A stretch of 64,000 nt of DNA, taken from positions 171,597 to 235,596 of the forward strand of contig NZ_WIXJ01000004.1 of the NCBI RefSeq assembly GCF_009617575.1, written 5' to 3'. Source of the DNA: Rhodocyclus gracilis. GTDB taxonomy: Bacteria; Pseudomonadota; Gammaproteobacteria; Burkholderiales; Rhodocyclaceae. Below are positions 10,008 through 18,197 of the stretch, one piece after another. Within the stretch, counting starts at the first letter, position 1; each line of letters opens with the position of its first letter. The notes beneath the pieces were generated by a model. It was not told where the DNA came from, did not search any database, and was given only the letters and a program-made list of their open reading frames with translations. A program made the position numbers and the translations under genes.

Positions 10008-10456
10008 TGGCACCGATCCAACTCCGTCTGCTCGACCCCCGCCTGAAAGACAGCCCGCCGCGCTACGCGACGACGGGCGCCGCGGGCCTCGATCTGCGCG
10101 CCTGCATCGAAGCGCCGCTGCATCTGCACCCCGGCGAAAGCCAGCTGGTCCCGACCGGCATTGCGTTGCATATCGGTGACCCGGCGTACGCTGCGATGAT
10201 CCTGCCGCGCTCGGGGCTGGGCCATAAACACGGCATCGTCCTCGGCAACCTCGTCGGCCTGATCGACTCCGACTACCAGGGCGAAATCATGATCTCGACC
10301 TGGAACCGCGGGCGCGAGTCCTTCACGCTCAACCCGCTCGACCGTCTGGCGCAACTCGTCATCGTGCCCGTCGTGCAGGCAAGCTTCCAGATCGTTGACG
10401 AATTCACGGCCAGCGAACGCGGCACTGGCGGCTTCGGCAGCACCGGACGCAGCTGA
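10007..10456 (+). CDS. dut: dUTP diphosphatase
   Basis: Hydrolyses dUTP to dUMP, keeping uracil out of DNA and feeding dTMP synthesis. The 149-residue trimeric-type protein shows the five family motifs, including [40 protein letters not shown] and the C-terminal arm [10 protein letters not shown]. Its ATG overlaps the coaBC stop, implying translational coupling. Its TGA (10454-10456) abuts the dsbB stop on the other strand, forming the palindrome TGATCA. Confidence 0.97.
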   Translation: MAPIQLRLLDPRLKDSPPRYATTGAAGLDLRACIEAPLHLHPGESQLVPTGIALHIGDPAYAAMILPRSGLGHKHGIVLGNLVGLIDSDYQGEIMISTWNRGRESFTLNPLDRLAQLVIVPVVQASFQIVDEFTASERGTGGFGSTGRS

Positions 10457-10966
10457 TCAGCGACGAGACTGGCGCGTCAGCATCAGCCATACGGCCAGCG
10501 CGAAAAAGGCTGCAAAGCAGAGAACCGCCCAGTTCGCCATCGACAGGCCAAGGAAGACACCTTCCTTGCTCGAACAAAATCCGGTCGCCATGAACATCGA
10601 CGGCCACTGCATGCCGAACCAGTCGACCAGACGCTCGATCAGCGTCGGCTCACCAAATCCGCACTCGTTCGACGGCACGGCCGCCATCTGCAAGTGACTC
10701 TGATACAGGGCCGTCGCCAGACCGCCGGCTGCCGGCAAGGCCGCACACGCCGCCCAGAAACGGCGCCAACGCGGCAAGAGCGTACCGCCAAGCGCGAAGA
10801 TCATCAGTGCCATGGCGAGCAGACGCTGAAAGATGCATAGCGGACAGGCATTCAGGCGCAGCAACTCACCCAGCGCCCAACCGCCGAACGCCGCCGCTGC
10901 CGCACCGCCCGCCAGCAGGGCAAACAGCACCCGAAAACTCAGGGACTGGACAAAACTCAAAGGCAT
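10457..10966 (-). CDS. dsbB: disulfide bond formation protein B
   Basis: An inner-membrane quinone reductase that reoxidises DsbA. The 169-residue protein has four hydrophobic helices, the first periplasmic pair Cys41-Pro-Leu-Cys44, and a second cysteine pair in the later loop (SNECGFGEPT and MATGFCSSKEG), so both redox pairs are present. It converges on dut with no gap. No dsbA is in the window. Confidence 0.95.
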   Translation of the reverse strand: MPLSFVQSLSFRVLFALLAGGAAAAAFGGWALGELLRLNACPLCIFQRLLAMALMIFALGGTLLPRWRRFWAACAALPAAGGLATALYQSHLQMAAVPSNECGFGEPTLIERLVDWFGMQWPSMFMATGFCSSKEGVFLGLSMANWAVLCFAAFFALAVWLMLTRQSRR

Positions 10967-11188
10967 GCCACCTCTCCGTCAATCCGCACGGGTAGCAAGG
11001 CGACGCCGTTGCGCGCATCTGAACTCATCCGGCAAAGCTCCTCAAAGCCGGCCCGCAGGGGGGCCGAGCCGGGCGATTCTAAGGCAAGCGAAGACGCCCC
11101 GCCAAACTCGTACACCGCCGCGGACCGACCCATGCGACCACCTGCCGGCAGATGCACGCAAGAGATTCATTCTTGCCACGGCTCGGGC

Positions 11189-11194
11189 TATCAT
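11189..11194 (+). promoter_or_regulatory. -10-like box ending 6 bases before the response-regulator ATG
   Basis: TATCAT at 11189-11194 stands six bases before the ATG at 11201, and no ribosome-binding sequence is seen. A transcript started from it would begin at or near the ATG (leaderless). mutL and the CYTH-CHAD gene show the same spacing. Confidence 0.35.
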
Positions 11195-11200
11195 GGCGCC

Positions 11201-11908
11201 ATGAAAACACGCATCCTTCTGGTGGAAGACGATGAGCGCCTCGCCGAACTGACGGCGGAGTACTTGCGTAAAAACGACTTCGAGGTTGGCATCGAGGCAC
11301 GCGGCGATACGGCCGAGGCGCGCATTCTCGGCGAGCGCCCCGAACTCGTCGTGCTGGACGTCATGCTTCCAGGGAAGGATGGTTTCGAAGTCTGTCGCGC
11401 CATCCGCCCGCACTTCGCCGGCGTGATCGTCATGCTTACCGCGCGCGACGAAGACTTCGACCAGATTCTCGGTCTCGAACTGGGCGCCGACGATTACATC
11501 ACAAAACCGGCGCAGCCCCGGCTGCTGCTGGCACGTATCAAGGCGCTGCTGCGGCGGGCGCCGATCAGTGGCAGCGCGACGCCAAGCGACGTCGACGCCG
11601 AACTCGCCTTCGGACGCTTCCGTATCAGTCAGGCCACGCGCACGGCCCACATTGGCGACGACGCAATCGACCTGACCACTGCCGAATTCGATCTCATCTG
11701 GCTACTCGCCCAGCACGCCGGCAATATCCTCTCGCGCGACGACCTGCTGCAACAATTGCGAGGCATCGGCTTCGACGGCCTCGACCGCTCGATCGATGCG
11801 CGCATCTCCCGCCTGCGCAAGAAGCTCGGCGACGACCCCGACAACCCCAAGCGCATCAAAACCGTTCGCGGCAAGGGCTACCTGTTCAGCAAGCATGACT
11901 GGCAATAG
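11201..11908 (+). CDS. OmpR-family response regulator (RstA-like)
   Basis: A 235-residue two-component regulator: receiver domain (residues 1-120) with acidic pair Asp10-Asp11, phospho-acceptor Asp53 (LVVLDVMLPGKDG) and TARDEDFD, then an OmpR/PhoB winged helix (about 135-232) with SRDDLLQQLRG and RSIDARISRLRKKLGDD. The gene overlaps the start of the sensor kinase by 14 bases. Pair architecture and the kinase's short sensor region resemble E. coli RstA/RstB, but the signal and targets are unknown. ATG 11201 is chosen at the family N terminus; the frame is open upstream. Confidence 0.9.
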   Translation: MKTRILLVEDDERLAELTAEYLRKNDFEVGIEARGDTAEARILGERPELVVLDVMLPGKDGFEVCRAIRPHFAGVIVMLTARDEDFDQILGLELGADDYITKPAQPRLLLARIKALLRRAPISGSATPSDVDAELAFGRFRISQATRTAHIGDDAIDLTTAEFDLIWLLAQHAGNILSRDDLLQQLRGIGFDGLDRSIDARISRLRKKLGDDPDNPKRIKTVRGKGYLFSKHDWQ

Positions 11909-13331
11909 CCCTGGCAACGGCAGCGCCAACGGCGGCGGCCACAAGCTTCTCGCGATCTTCGGCCGTTACAAACCGGCGCCCTGGCGCGGGCATTACAGCC
12001 TGTCGAAGCTGTTTTTCAACTTCTATCTGGTCGCCGTCAGTTCCTTCATCATCATCGCGCTGTTCGCCGACTTCGTCATTTCGATGGCGATTCGCGGCGT
12101 CACCGAGGACTACATGAGCCGCTTCATGCGCGGCACCATCGTCCTCATTGAAGACGAGCTGTTCCGCCATCCGCGCGTCGAGTGGCCGACGACCATCAAG
12201 AGCATCGACGAGAAATTCGCCTACCGCCTCGAAATCGTCGAGCGCTGGACGCTGCGTCTGGAGGCAAAACAGGCCGAACGCCTCGACTCCGGCGAAATGG
12301 CTGTCTCGCCGGATGGCGACATTCTTTACCATCGCCTCAAGGAAACCTCGCAGGTGCTGGCCGTTGGTCCGCTGTCGCCGCGCGCCAACGCCGAATACCA
12401 CGGCAGCCTGTCGCTCGAACTGCGCATTCGCCTCCTGACCTGGACCGTCATTGGTCTGGTGCTGGCCATCGCCGTCTGGTTTTTCGTCCGCCCCTTCTGG
12501 CGCGACCTCGAAGCCATGCGACAGACGGCGCGCGCCCTCGGCGAAGGACAACTCGACGCGCGCGCGCCGCTGGTGCGAAGCAGCGCCTTCGACCTGCTCG
12601 CCGCCACCTTTGACGGCATGGCCGAACGCATCCAGCGCCTGATCGCCACACAAAAAGAACTCTCCAGCTCGATTTCGCACGAACTGCGCACGCCGATTGC
12701 GCGCCTGCGCTTCGCGCTGGAAATGATCTCCGAAACGGAGGACGGGCCGGAACGCGACCGTTTGCGCCGGATGATGGAAGACGACCTCGACGAGCTCGAC
12801 GGCCTGATCGACTCCAGCCTGACCTACGCCCGCTATGAACGGGAACCGCCGGCCCTGCATCTGTCGCCCGTCGAATTCGCCCCGTGGATCGAAGAAGAGG
12901 TCGAGTCCATGCGCATCCTCGGCCGCAACATCGAGCTCGTCGTCGACACGCAGGCCCTGCCACCGGGGCTACAGGTCGAACTCGACCGCAAGAGCATGCC
13001 CTACGCGCTGACGAACCTCCTGCGCAACGCCATCAAATACGCGAATGCCCGCATTCAGGTCAGCGCAGAAGTCATCGGCGAGCGCGTCGCCCTGCACGTT
13101 GACGACGATGGCCCGGGCATCCCCAAGGAAGAGCGCGAGCGCGTCTTTTCCGCCTTTACACGGCTAGACAGTTCGCGTGACCGGGCGACGGGCGGCTACG
13201 GCCTCGGCCTGGCGATTGCCCGCCTCGTCCTCGAACAGCACGGCGGCGAAGCCTCGGCTGACGAAGCGCCGCTCGGCGGTGCCCGCTTCACGCTCACCTG
13301 GCCGGTGGTACAAAGCGTCACGAAAAGCTGA
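11895..13331 (+). CDS. sensor histidine kinase (RstB-like)
   Basis: A 478-residue inner-membrane kinase. TM1 is around residues 45-70, a roughly 110-residue periplasmic region follows, TM2 is around 178-198, then HAMP, then the HisKA domain with His262 in SISHELRTPIARLRF. The ATP-binding domain has the N box LLRNAIKYAN, G1 DDDGPGIP and G2 GGYGLGLAIAR. The start overlaps the regulator's last 14 bases. It has a longer Gly/Asn-rich cytoplasmic N terminus than RstB, so the true start could be a little further in. Confidence 0.9.
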   Translation: MTGNSPGNGSANGGGHKLLAIFGRYKPAPWRGHYSLSKLFFNFYLVAVSSFIIIALFADFVISMAIRGVTEDYMSRFMRGTIVLIEDELFRHPRVEWPTTIKSIDEKFAYRLEIVERWTLRLEAKQAERLDSGEMAVSPDGDILYHRLKETSQVLAVGPLSPRANAEYHGSLSLELRIRLLTWTVIGLVLAIAVWFFVRPFWRDLEAMRQTARALGEGQLDARAPLVRSSAFDLLAATFDGMAERIQRLIATQKELSSSISHELRTPIARLRFALEMISETEDGPERDRLRRMMEDDLDELDGLIDSSLTYARYEREPPALHLSPVEFAPWIEEEVESMRILGRNIELVVDTQALPPGLQVELDRKSMPYALTNLLRNAIKYANARIQVSAEVIGERVALHVDDDGPGIPKEERERVFSAFTRLDSSRDRATGGYGLGLAIARLVLEQHGGEASADEAPLGGARFTLTWPVVQSVTKS

Positions 13332-13339
13332 CGCAAGCC

Positions 13340-13370
13340 TTGTATTCCACTCTCCTGCGCTGACTATGAT
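13340..13370 (+). promoter_or_regulatory. candidate promoter for the small ORF pair
   Basis: TTGTAT (13340-13345), 19-base spacer, TATGAT (13365-13370). It lies just after the kinase stop and 18 bases before the ATG of the 47-codon ORF. The spacer is longer than the optimum. Confidence 0.4.
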
Positions 13371-13388
13371 CCCCCTAACGTGTATTGC

Positions 13389-13532
13389 ATGAGGTTTGGG
13401 CCATTGGACACCGCCGAGCACTACCATCGCATGACGCAACTGCTTTACCAAACAGACGCCATGCCTTTGCTGCGCGCATCAGTACGTCGCCACGCTTTCT
13501 CCAGCCGCACCGGTGACCATGCGCAGGTCTGA
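13389..13532 (+). CDS. possible small protein, 47 residues, unknown
   Basis: An ATG-started frame whose product begins MRFGPLDTAEHYHRMTQLLY. I do not recognise it. It is soluble, with several His and Arg. Support comes from a candidate promoter 18 bases upstream and from overlap of its stop with the start of the next small ORF (ATG 13519), as in a coupled pair. There is no clear ribosome site, and it could be chance. Confidence 0.3.
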   Translation: MRFGPLDTAEHYHRMTQLLYQTDAMPLLRASVRRHAFSSRTGDHAQV

Positions 13533-13734
13533 GCCCCCGCCCCTCCGGCGTCTGCTTGCCGCTTTCCCGCTAACGGAAGGGTTCGGCATCTTCATCGGCA
13601 TCGTCGCCTGGAAACTGATGGTGGAAGGGCGCATCGAATTCGGTGAAGGACTCCTGGTCGCACTCCCCTGCTCGCTCGTCTGGTTTGGCGTGCGCTGCTG
13701 GAAAATCCGACGCAGCGCGCACTCGACGCAATAA
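13519..13734 (+). CDS. small membrane protein, 71 residues, unknown
   Basis: Starts ATG 13519 (or GTG 13513). The product has two hydrophobic stretches, about residues 20-36 (GFGIFIGIVAWKLMV) and 45-60 (LLVALPCSLVWFGVRC), with basic ends, so a two-helix hairpin in the inner membrane is likely. It overlaps the stop of the 47-codon ORF and follows the RstB-like kinase. Small membrane proteins next to sensor kinases sometimes modulate them, but nothing here proves that. Confidence 0.5.
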   Translation: MRRSEPPPLRRLLAAFPLTEGFGIFIGIVAWKLMVEGRIEFGEGLLVALPCSLVWFGVRCWKIRRSAHSTQ

Positions 13735-13827
13735 TCTGTAATACGCGGGCGAAAATCCGCCTCACGCGTTACAGCCAGTCACGCAAGCGCCTTACAAGCA
13801 CAACAGAAACCGCCCAGCATTCGCCTG

Positions 13828-13945
13828 TAGAATCAATTCATTGCTTAAGCGTCCCCCGCGCTGGCAATGTTTGACCCTCCCTGATTCCCGTCCCCCTGAC
13901 GGGATTTAAGTCCCGCGAAGCGAAGGCTCCGCGGGATTTTTTTTT
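13828..13945 (+). ncRNA. candidate small RNA 1 of a tandem paralogous pair (anti-SD type)
   Basis: A TAGAAT -10 box at 13828-13833 predicts a start near 13839. The RNA would fold as stem-loop 1, CATTGC (13839-13844) with GCAATG (13864-13869) and an inner AGCG/CGCT stem with a C-rich loop; an open segment ACCCTCCCT (13874-13882), complementary to Shine-Dalgarno sequences; stem-loop 2, TCCCGT (13886-13891) with ACGGGA (13899-13904), loop CCCCCTG; and a terminator TCCCGCG (13911-13917) with CGCGGGA (13930-13936) followed by nine T. The length is about 106 nt. The same order of elements recurs 370 bases downstream. No -35 was found. Expression is inferred. Confidence 0.7.
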
Positions 13946-14196
13946 GCTGGACTTCGCCACCTCTTTTTGCTTACGTGGAGCGGCAGATTCCCGCCTCTCA
14001 CGACGCCGAGTAAGGCTCGGCGTATTGCCGCGTGACCACTTGCGGCGCATCGCCTGCCTGCTGGCGGCCTGCTTTGCTACGCAATCGGCGCCGTGCCGCA
14101 GCACTACCGGCTTACCGGCAATTCGCTACCGTTAACCGAGTACACGCCGTCACCAAACCTCTGTGAAATCGTCGCACACGCTCACGCGGGAGCGCC
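13946..14196. other. spacer between the two candidate sRNAs
   Basis: About 250 bases without a convincing gene. Short frames exist on both strands but have no ribosome sites and no recognisable product. It must contain any upstream promoter elements for the second RNA. Confidence 0.5.
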
Positions 14197-14308
14197 TAAA
14201 ATCGTTCTCAGTAGCTCAGCCAGTGTTGCAATTGTTGAACCTCCTTGATGCTCCGCCGCCCCCGGCGGAGTTTGAATCCCGCCTCGGTGCCGCCGGCGGG
14301 ATTTTTTT
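14197..14308 (+). ncRNA. candidate small RNA 2 of the tandem pair, with a 16S-like anti-SD octamer
   Basis: A TAAAAT -10 box at 14197-14202 predicts a start near 14209. The layout matches the first copy: an open segment ACCTCCTT (14239-14246), which is exactly the core found at the 3' end of 16S rRNA; a hairpin CTCCGCCG (14251-14258) with CGGCGGAG (14263-14270) and loop CCCC; a TTTGAA linker; and a terminator TCCCGCC (14277-14283) with GGCGGGA (14295-14301) followed by seven T. The length is about 100 nt. The first stem-loop is less clear than in copy 1. Confidence 0.7.
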
Positions 14309-14469
14309 CGTCCCAAGGAAAGAGGGCTCCGCTATCCCGCTATCCAGCGACGCCGCTGCGGAATAGCGGAGGGCGCCAGCGCGAGGACAAAACACTCGCC
14401 CCCGCCAAGCAACAACCGTCCGGTCGCCGGCACTCAGGCGGGCGCCAACCAAGGAAGCCGTCCGTACGC

Positions 14470-15810
14470 TTAGCTGGCCGGCGGCTTGGGCGGCGGCGCA
14501 GAAGCAGCGGCAACGCTCTCGCTGTCCGCGGCGCTGCGTAGCAGACGCACCTCGCGTTGCGGGAAGGGTATCTCGATACCGTGCTCGCGGAAGGCCTTCA
14601 GGACGGCGAGGCTGACGTCCGAGCGCACATTGCCGGTGCCGGACTCGGGGTCGGCGATCCAGAAGCCCAGTTCGAGATTGATGCCGCTATCAGCGAATTC
14701 GGTCAGCAGCACGCGCGGCGCCGGCTCTGTAAGCGCCCGCGGATGCGCCGTAGCGGCCTCCGTCATCAGGCGCATCGCCAGATCGACGTCGCTGGCGTAG
14801 CCGACCTGCACCGCCACCGCGACACGCACGCGCGAGTCGGAAAACGAGCGGTTGCGCACGATATTGCTGACGAGATACTCGTTGGGGATGATGACTTCGA
14901 CGCCCCCCAGCGTGTCGACCACGGTATAGCGGATGGTGATCTGGGTGACGACACCGGAAGTCGTATCGTCAATGGCAATGACGTTGCCAATGCTGATCGA
15001 GCGGTCGAGCAGGATGATGAAGCCGCTGACGTAATTGCTGGCGATCTTCTGCAAACCGAAGCCCAGCCCCACCGCCAGCGCGCCGCCAAAGACCGACAGC
15101 GCGGTGATGTCGATCCCCACCAGCGACAAACTGAAGAGCAGCGCCACCAGCGAGAACAGCAGCTTCGCCAGACGCGCGAGCAAGACACGCACGTTGGAGT
15201 CCAGCTGACTGGCAGCCGCCATGCGCTGCTCGACAAACCCCGAGAGCCAGAGCGCGACGAGCAGGGTCGCCATGACGGTCACTGCCGCATGCAGGACGAT
15301 CCACAGATCAAGCCGCTGCTTGCCGACGCTGAAGCTGACCTGCTCGAGCGCGTCGATGATCGGGTCGGACAAGCCCGTGATGTAGGCGGCAAAACACAGC
15401 CAGACGGCAATGGCGAAAAACCGTTCCGAGGCGGCCAGCCAACCACTCGGCGCGAAGGCGTGGCGCAACACGTAGACCGTCATCCGCACCAGCGCCAGCG
15501 ACGACAGCAGCGGCACGGCCAGATCGAGCATGGCGACGTGGCCCCACCAATACTTGAGACCCGAGCGGGAGAGCAGCACCAGCGCCAGCGCGATCAGCGG
15601 AAACGAGATGCGACGCAGCCCGCTTTCGCCGAATTGAACGAGCGCGCTACGCTCGCCCGATTCCCGGCGCGTCAACTGACGCAGCAGACGGGTCAGCCAC
15701 CAGGCGAGGCCGAGACTGGCCAGCAGGGCCGCCACCTGCCACATGGAGTCGGCCTCATGCATCTCATTCCAGAGGCCGCGCAGGAGCGCAAACAGCTCGC
15801 GTTCGTTCAT
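14470..15810 (-). CDS. MscS-family mechanosensitive ion channel protein
   Basis: A 446-residue inner-membrane protein with about five to six N-terminal helices, then the conserved pore helix and beta domain: ALAVGLGFGLQKIASNYVSG, LLDRSISIGNVIAI, EVIIPNEYLVSNIV (roughly residues 235-320). The C-terminal alpha/beta domain ends in a short Ala/Pro-rich tail. MscS-type channels release solutes on hypo-osmotic shock, but members with extra helices can have other roles. The ATG overlaps the stop of the methyltransferase gene by 4 bases, so it is the last gene of the leftward operon. Confidence 0.92.
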   Translation of the reverse strand: MNERELFALLRGLWNEMHEADSMWQVAALLASLGLAWWLTRLLRQLTRRESGERSALVQFGESGLRRISFPLIALALVLLSRSGLKYWWGHVAMLDLAVPLLSSLALVRMTVYVLRHAFAPSGWLAASERFFAIAVWLCFAAYITGLSDPIIDALEQVSFSVGKQRLDLWIVLHAAVTVMATLLVALWLSGFVEQRMAAASQLDSNVRVLLARLAKLLFSLVALLFSLSLVGIDITALSVFGGALAVGLGFGLQKIASNYVSGFIILLDRSISIGNVIAIDDTTSGVVTQITIRYTVVDTLGGVEVIIPNEYLVSNIVRNRSFSDSRVRVAVAVQVGYASDVDLAMRLMTEAATAHPRALTEPAPRVLLTEFADSGINLELGFWIADPESGTGNVRSDVSLAVLKAFREHGIEIPFPQREVRLLRSAADSESVAAASAPPPKPPAS

Positions 15811-17168
15811 TGGCGTTGAAACACCGCAGCAAAGAAGCCATCGACGCCATGCTCGAGCACCGATAGACGCAGGCGATCACCGGCGGTGATGGCGATGCCC
15901 TGTTCGCGCAGGATGTCGCCCGCCGAGAGCGGCGTGAACTCGGGGTGCGCGGCGATGAAGGCGTCGACGATGGCGTCGTTCTCGGCCGCGAGCGGGCTGC
16001 ATGTCGCATACACGAGACGCCCGCCTGGTTTGACGAGTGTCGCCGCCGCAGCAAGGATCGACGCCTGCTTGACGCCGAGTTCGGCGATGGCCTGCGGCGT
16101 CTGCCGCCACTTGAGGTCGGGGTTGCGACGCAAGGTGCCAAGACCGGAACACGGCGCATCCACCAGCACGCGGTCGAGCTTGCCGGCGAGCCGGCGCACT
16201 CGCGCATCGCGTTCGGAATCAATGCACACCGGATGCACGTTCGACAACCCCGAGCGGGCGAGGCGCGGCTTGAGCGCCGCCAGACGGCGGGCCGATACGT
16301 CAAAGGCGTAGAGGCGCCCCTGCGAGCGCATCAGGGCACCGAGAAGCAAGGTCTTGCCGCCGGCGCCGGCGCAGAAATCGGCCACCATTTCGCCACGCCG
16401 GGGTTGCAGCAGAAAGCCCAGCAACTGGCTGCCTTCGTCCTGCACCTCGATGCTGCCGTCGAGGAAGAGCGGGTACTTCGCCAGAGACGGCTTGCCGTTG
16501 AGGCGCACACCAATCGGCGATAGCGGTGTGGCGCTGGCAGCGATGCCATCAGCGACGAGACGCTCGATGACAGCTTCCCGCGTCGCCTTCTGCACATTCA
16601 CGCGCAGATCGAGCGGCGCCTGCCGGTTGCTCGCCTCCGCCAGCGCTTCGGTCGCCTCCTCGCCGTACTGGGCGACGAGGAGAGCATGCAGCCAATCGGG
16701 CAAATCGCAGCGCACGGCGGGCGGCAACGAGGCGCGCACCAGCGCCTTGGCTTCCGATAGCCATTTGCCTTCAGGATCGCGCAGCAGGGTATCCATCTGC
16801 CGCCGGTTCAGCCCCTGCTCGCAGGCGAGGGCCGCCAGCAACAGGCGGCGCGACGTGACATCGCCTGCGCAACGTTCGGCCAGCGAACGGCGGCGACGCA
16901 GCACGGTATAGGCCAGTTCGGCGACGAAGGCGCGGTCGGCGCGGCCAAGCTCCGGATTCCGCCGGAAATAGGCCGAGAGAACGACGTCGGCGGCCGACGA
17001 AAAGCGCAGCAATTCGCCCAGAACGGCCTCGGCGCGGGCGAAGAGCGCCGGCGACAGCGCCCCGGGCACGGCATCGTCCGGCGACGCGGGCGCGCGCTTG
17101 CTGCGCGACGGCGAGCGCGCAGCGGGCGAGGAATGGGAAGAGGAATGAGGAGCGGAAGGACGGCGCAT
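15807..17168 (-). CDS. RsmB/NOP-family SAM-dependent rRNA (cytosine-C5) methyltransferase
   Basis: A 453-residue protein. The first 35 residues are Ser/Pro/Arg-rich and probably disordered, followed by a NusB-like helical region and the Rossmann-type methyltransferase domain. Motif I lies around VADFCAGAGGKTLLLG, motif IV is VDAPCSGLGTLRRNPDLKW and motif VI is YATCSPLAAEN, with both cysteines of the two-cysteine mechanism present. It is probably RsmB (m5C967 of 16S rRNA) or a close paralogue. It overlaps both neighbours by 1 and 4 bases. Confidence 0.9.
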   Translation of the reverse strand: MRRPSAPHSSSHSSPAARSPSRSKRAPASPDDAVPGALSPALFARAEAVLGELLRFSSAADVVLSAYFRRNPELGRADRAFVAELAYTVLRRRRSLAERCAGDVTSRRLLLAALACEQGLNRRQMDTLLRDPEGKWLSEAKALVRASLPPAVRCDLPDWLHALLVAQYGEEATEALAEASNRQAPLDLRVNVQKATREAVIERLVADGIAASATPLSPIGVRLNGKPSLAKYPLFLDGSIEVQDEGSQLLGFLLQPRRGEMVADFCAGAGGKTLLLGALMRSQGRLYAFDVSARRLAALKPRLARSGLSNVHPVCIDSERDARVRRLAGKLDRVLVDAPCSGLGTLRRNPDLKWRQTPQAIAELGVKQASILAAAATLVKPGGRLVYATCSPLAAENDAIVDAFIAAHPEFTPLSAGDILREQGIAITAGDRLRLSVLEHGVDGFFAAVFQRQ

Positions 17169-18190
17169 TAGTCTGAACTCGTTTCAAGCCGGTCGACGAG
17201 CTGTTCAAAGCTGTCGCCATGGCGGTCGGTGTGGCGGATTTTAACCGGCAGCAGCCAGCGATCGCGCGCCAGCCACAGTTCGGTCGTATTGTCGCCGGGC
17301 GCACGTACGTGCAGTGTGCGGAATATCCCGGCGGGTGTCTCGATCTCTTCATCGCCGAGCGTTTCGAGGCGATAGCGTTCAAATTTCTTGCCGGTGGCGA
17401 TGGGCAGCACGCTGGCGCCGTCGCTCAAGGGCAGCAAGGCCAACTGGTAGTGAAACGACAGCAGATCCTGCGCGCCCGGCGGCACGGATTCCGGCGCGTG
17501 ATCGCCGATGCGCACGGTAGCATTCTCCCAGTCGAAATCAGCGCGTTCGCGGGTCTCCACACCATCGCGGCGAATGACGAACGACGCCGGACGGAAGCCT
17601 CCCGCGTCGATCTCCCCGCGACTGGCGAGTTCAATTTTCAGGGGTTTGAAGAGGGCCGCGAGGCCGCTCGTCTCGGTCATCGCGTCGAGCGCGTAGTGCC
17701 CGTCGGCAATCTGCCAGTGGTGCACCGCCCGGCCGACTTCCAGACCACGCGTACCGCGATAGACGCGATAGCGGATCGTCCCTTCTGCCGGTAACACCCA
17801 GTTCGACGGAACGGCTGCGCTTCCGGTCGCGCGGCCAGGGGCTGCTCCAGTCGGCTCACCCGTCCTGTCACTCGCCGCGCGGTCGGCCATCGCGGACTCG
17901 TCGAGGACGGCGGGAGCGACCGTCAGCGCGGCCTCGTTCGCCGGCGCCACGACAACCGCAGCGGAACGCGGCGCCGATGCCGGCGCTGCTTTTGCCTGCG
18001 GGTGTCGCCGATGCGTCGCGGGCGGTGGCGCCAGATGCACCGGCGTCTTGACCACAGCCGGCGGCAAGGCGATTTCAGCGACCAGCGGCGGCGGCGTGGG
18101 CGCGGTCGACAGATCGACGTCTGGCAGGAAGAGCGCTACCGCATGCGCGCCGAGCGAGGCGGCAAGCGCGAAAACGAGCGCCAGCGGCAT
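17168..18190 (-). CDS. DUF3108 domain protein with N-terminal membrane anchor
   Basis: A 340-residue protein. An N-terminal hydrophobic helix (residues 1-22) is followed by a Pro/Ala-rich linker (about 30-130), then the DUF3108 domain (about 130-338) with IRYRVYRGTRGLEVGRAVH and an envelope-type beta-rich pattern. The layout suggests an inner-membrane anchor with a periplasmic domain reaching outward. Family function is unknown. It is read together with purN upstream (8-base gap) and overlaps the methyltransferase start by one base (TAATG). Confidence 0.85.
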   Translation of the reverse strand: MPLALVFALAASLGAHAVALFLPDVDLSTAPTPPPLVAEIALPPAVVKTPVHLAPPPATHRRHPQAKAAPASAPRSAAVVVAPANEAALTVAPAVLDESAMADRAASDRTGEPTGAAPGRATGSAAVPSNWVLPAEGTIRYRVYRGTRGLEVGRAVHHWQIADGHYALDAMTETSGLAALFKPLKIELASRGEIDAGGFRPASFVIRRDGVETRERADFDWENATVRIGDHAPESVPPGAQDLLSFHYQLALLPLSDGASVLPIATGKKFERYRLETLGDEEIETPAGIFRTLHVRAPGDNTTELWLARDRWLLPVKIRHTDRHGDSFEQLVDRLETSSD

Positions 18191-18197
18191 TGCGCGA

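Noticed and set aside
13944..14135. 63-codon ORF between the two candidate sRNAs
   Set aside because: It starts inside the first terminator's T run, has no ribosome site, and has shadow-like composition.
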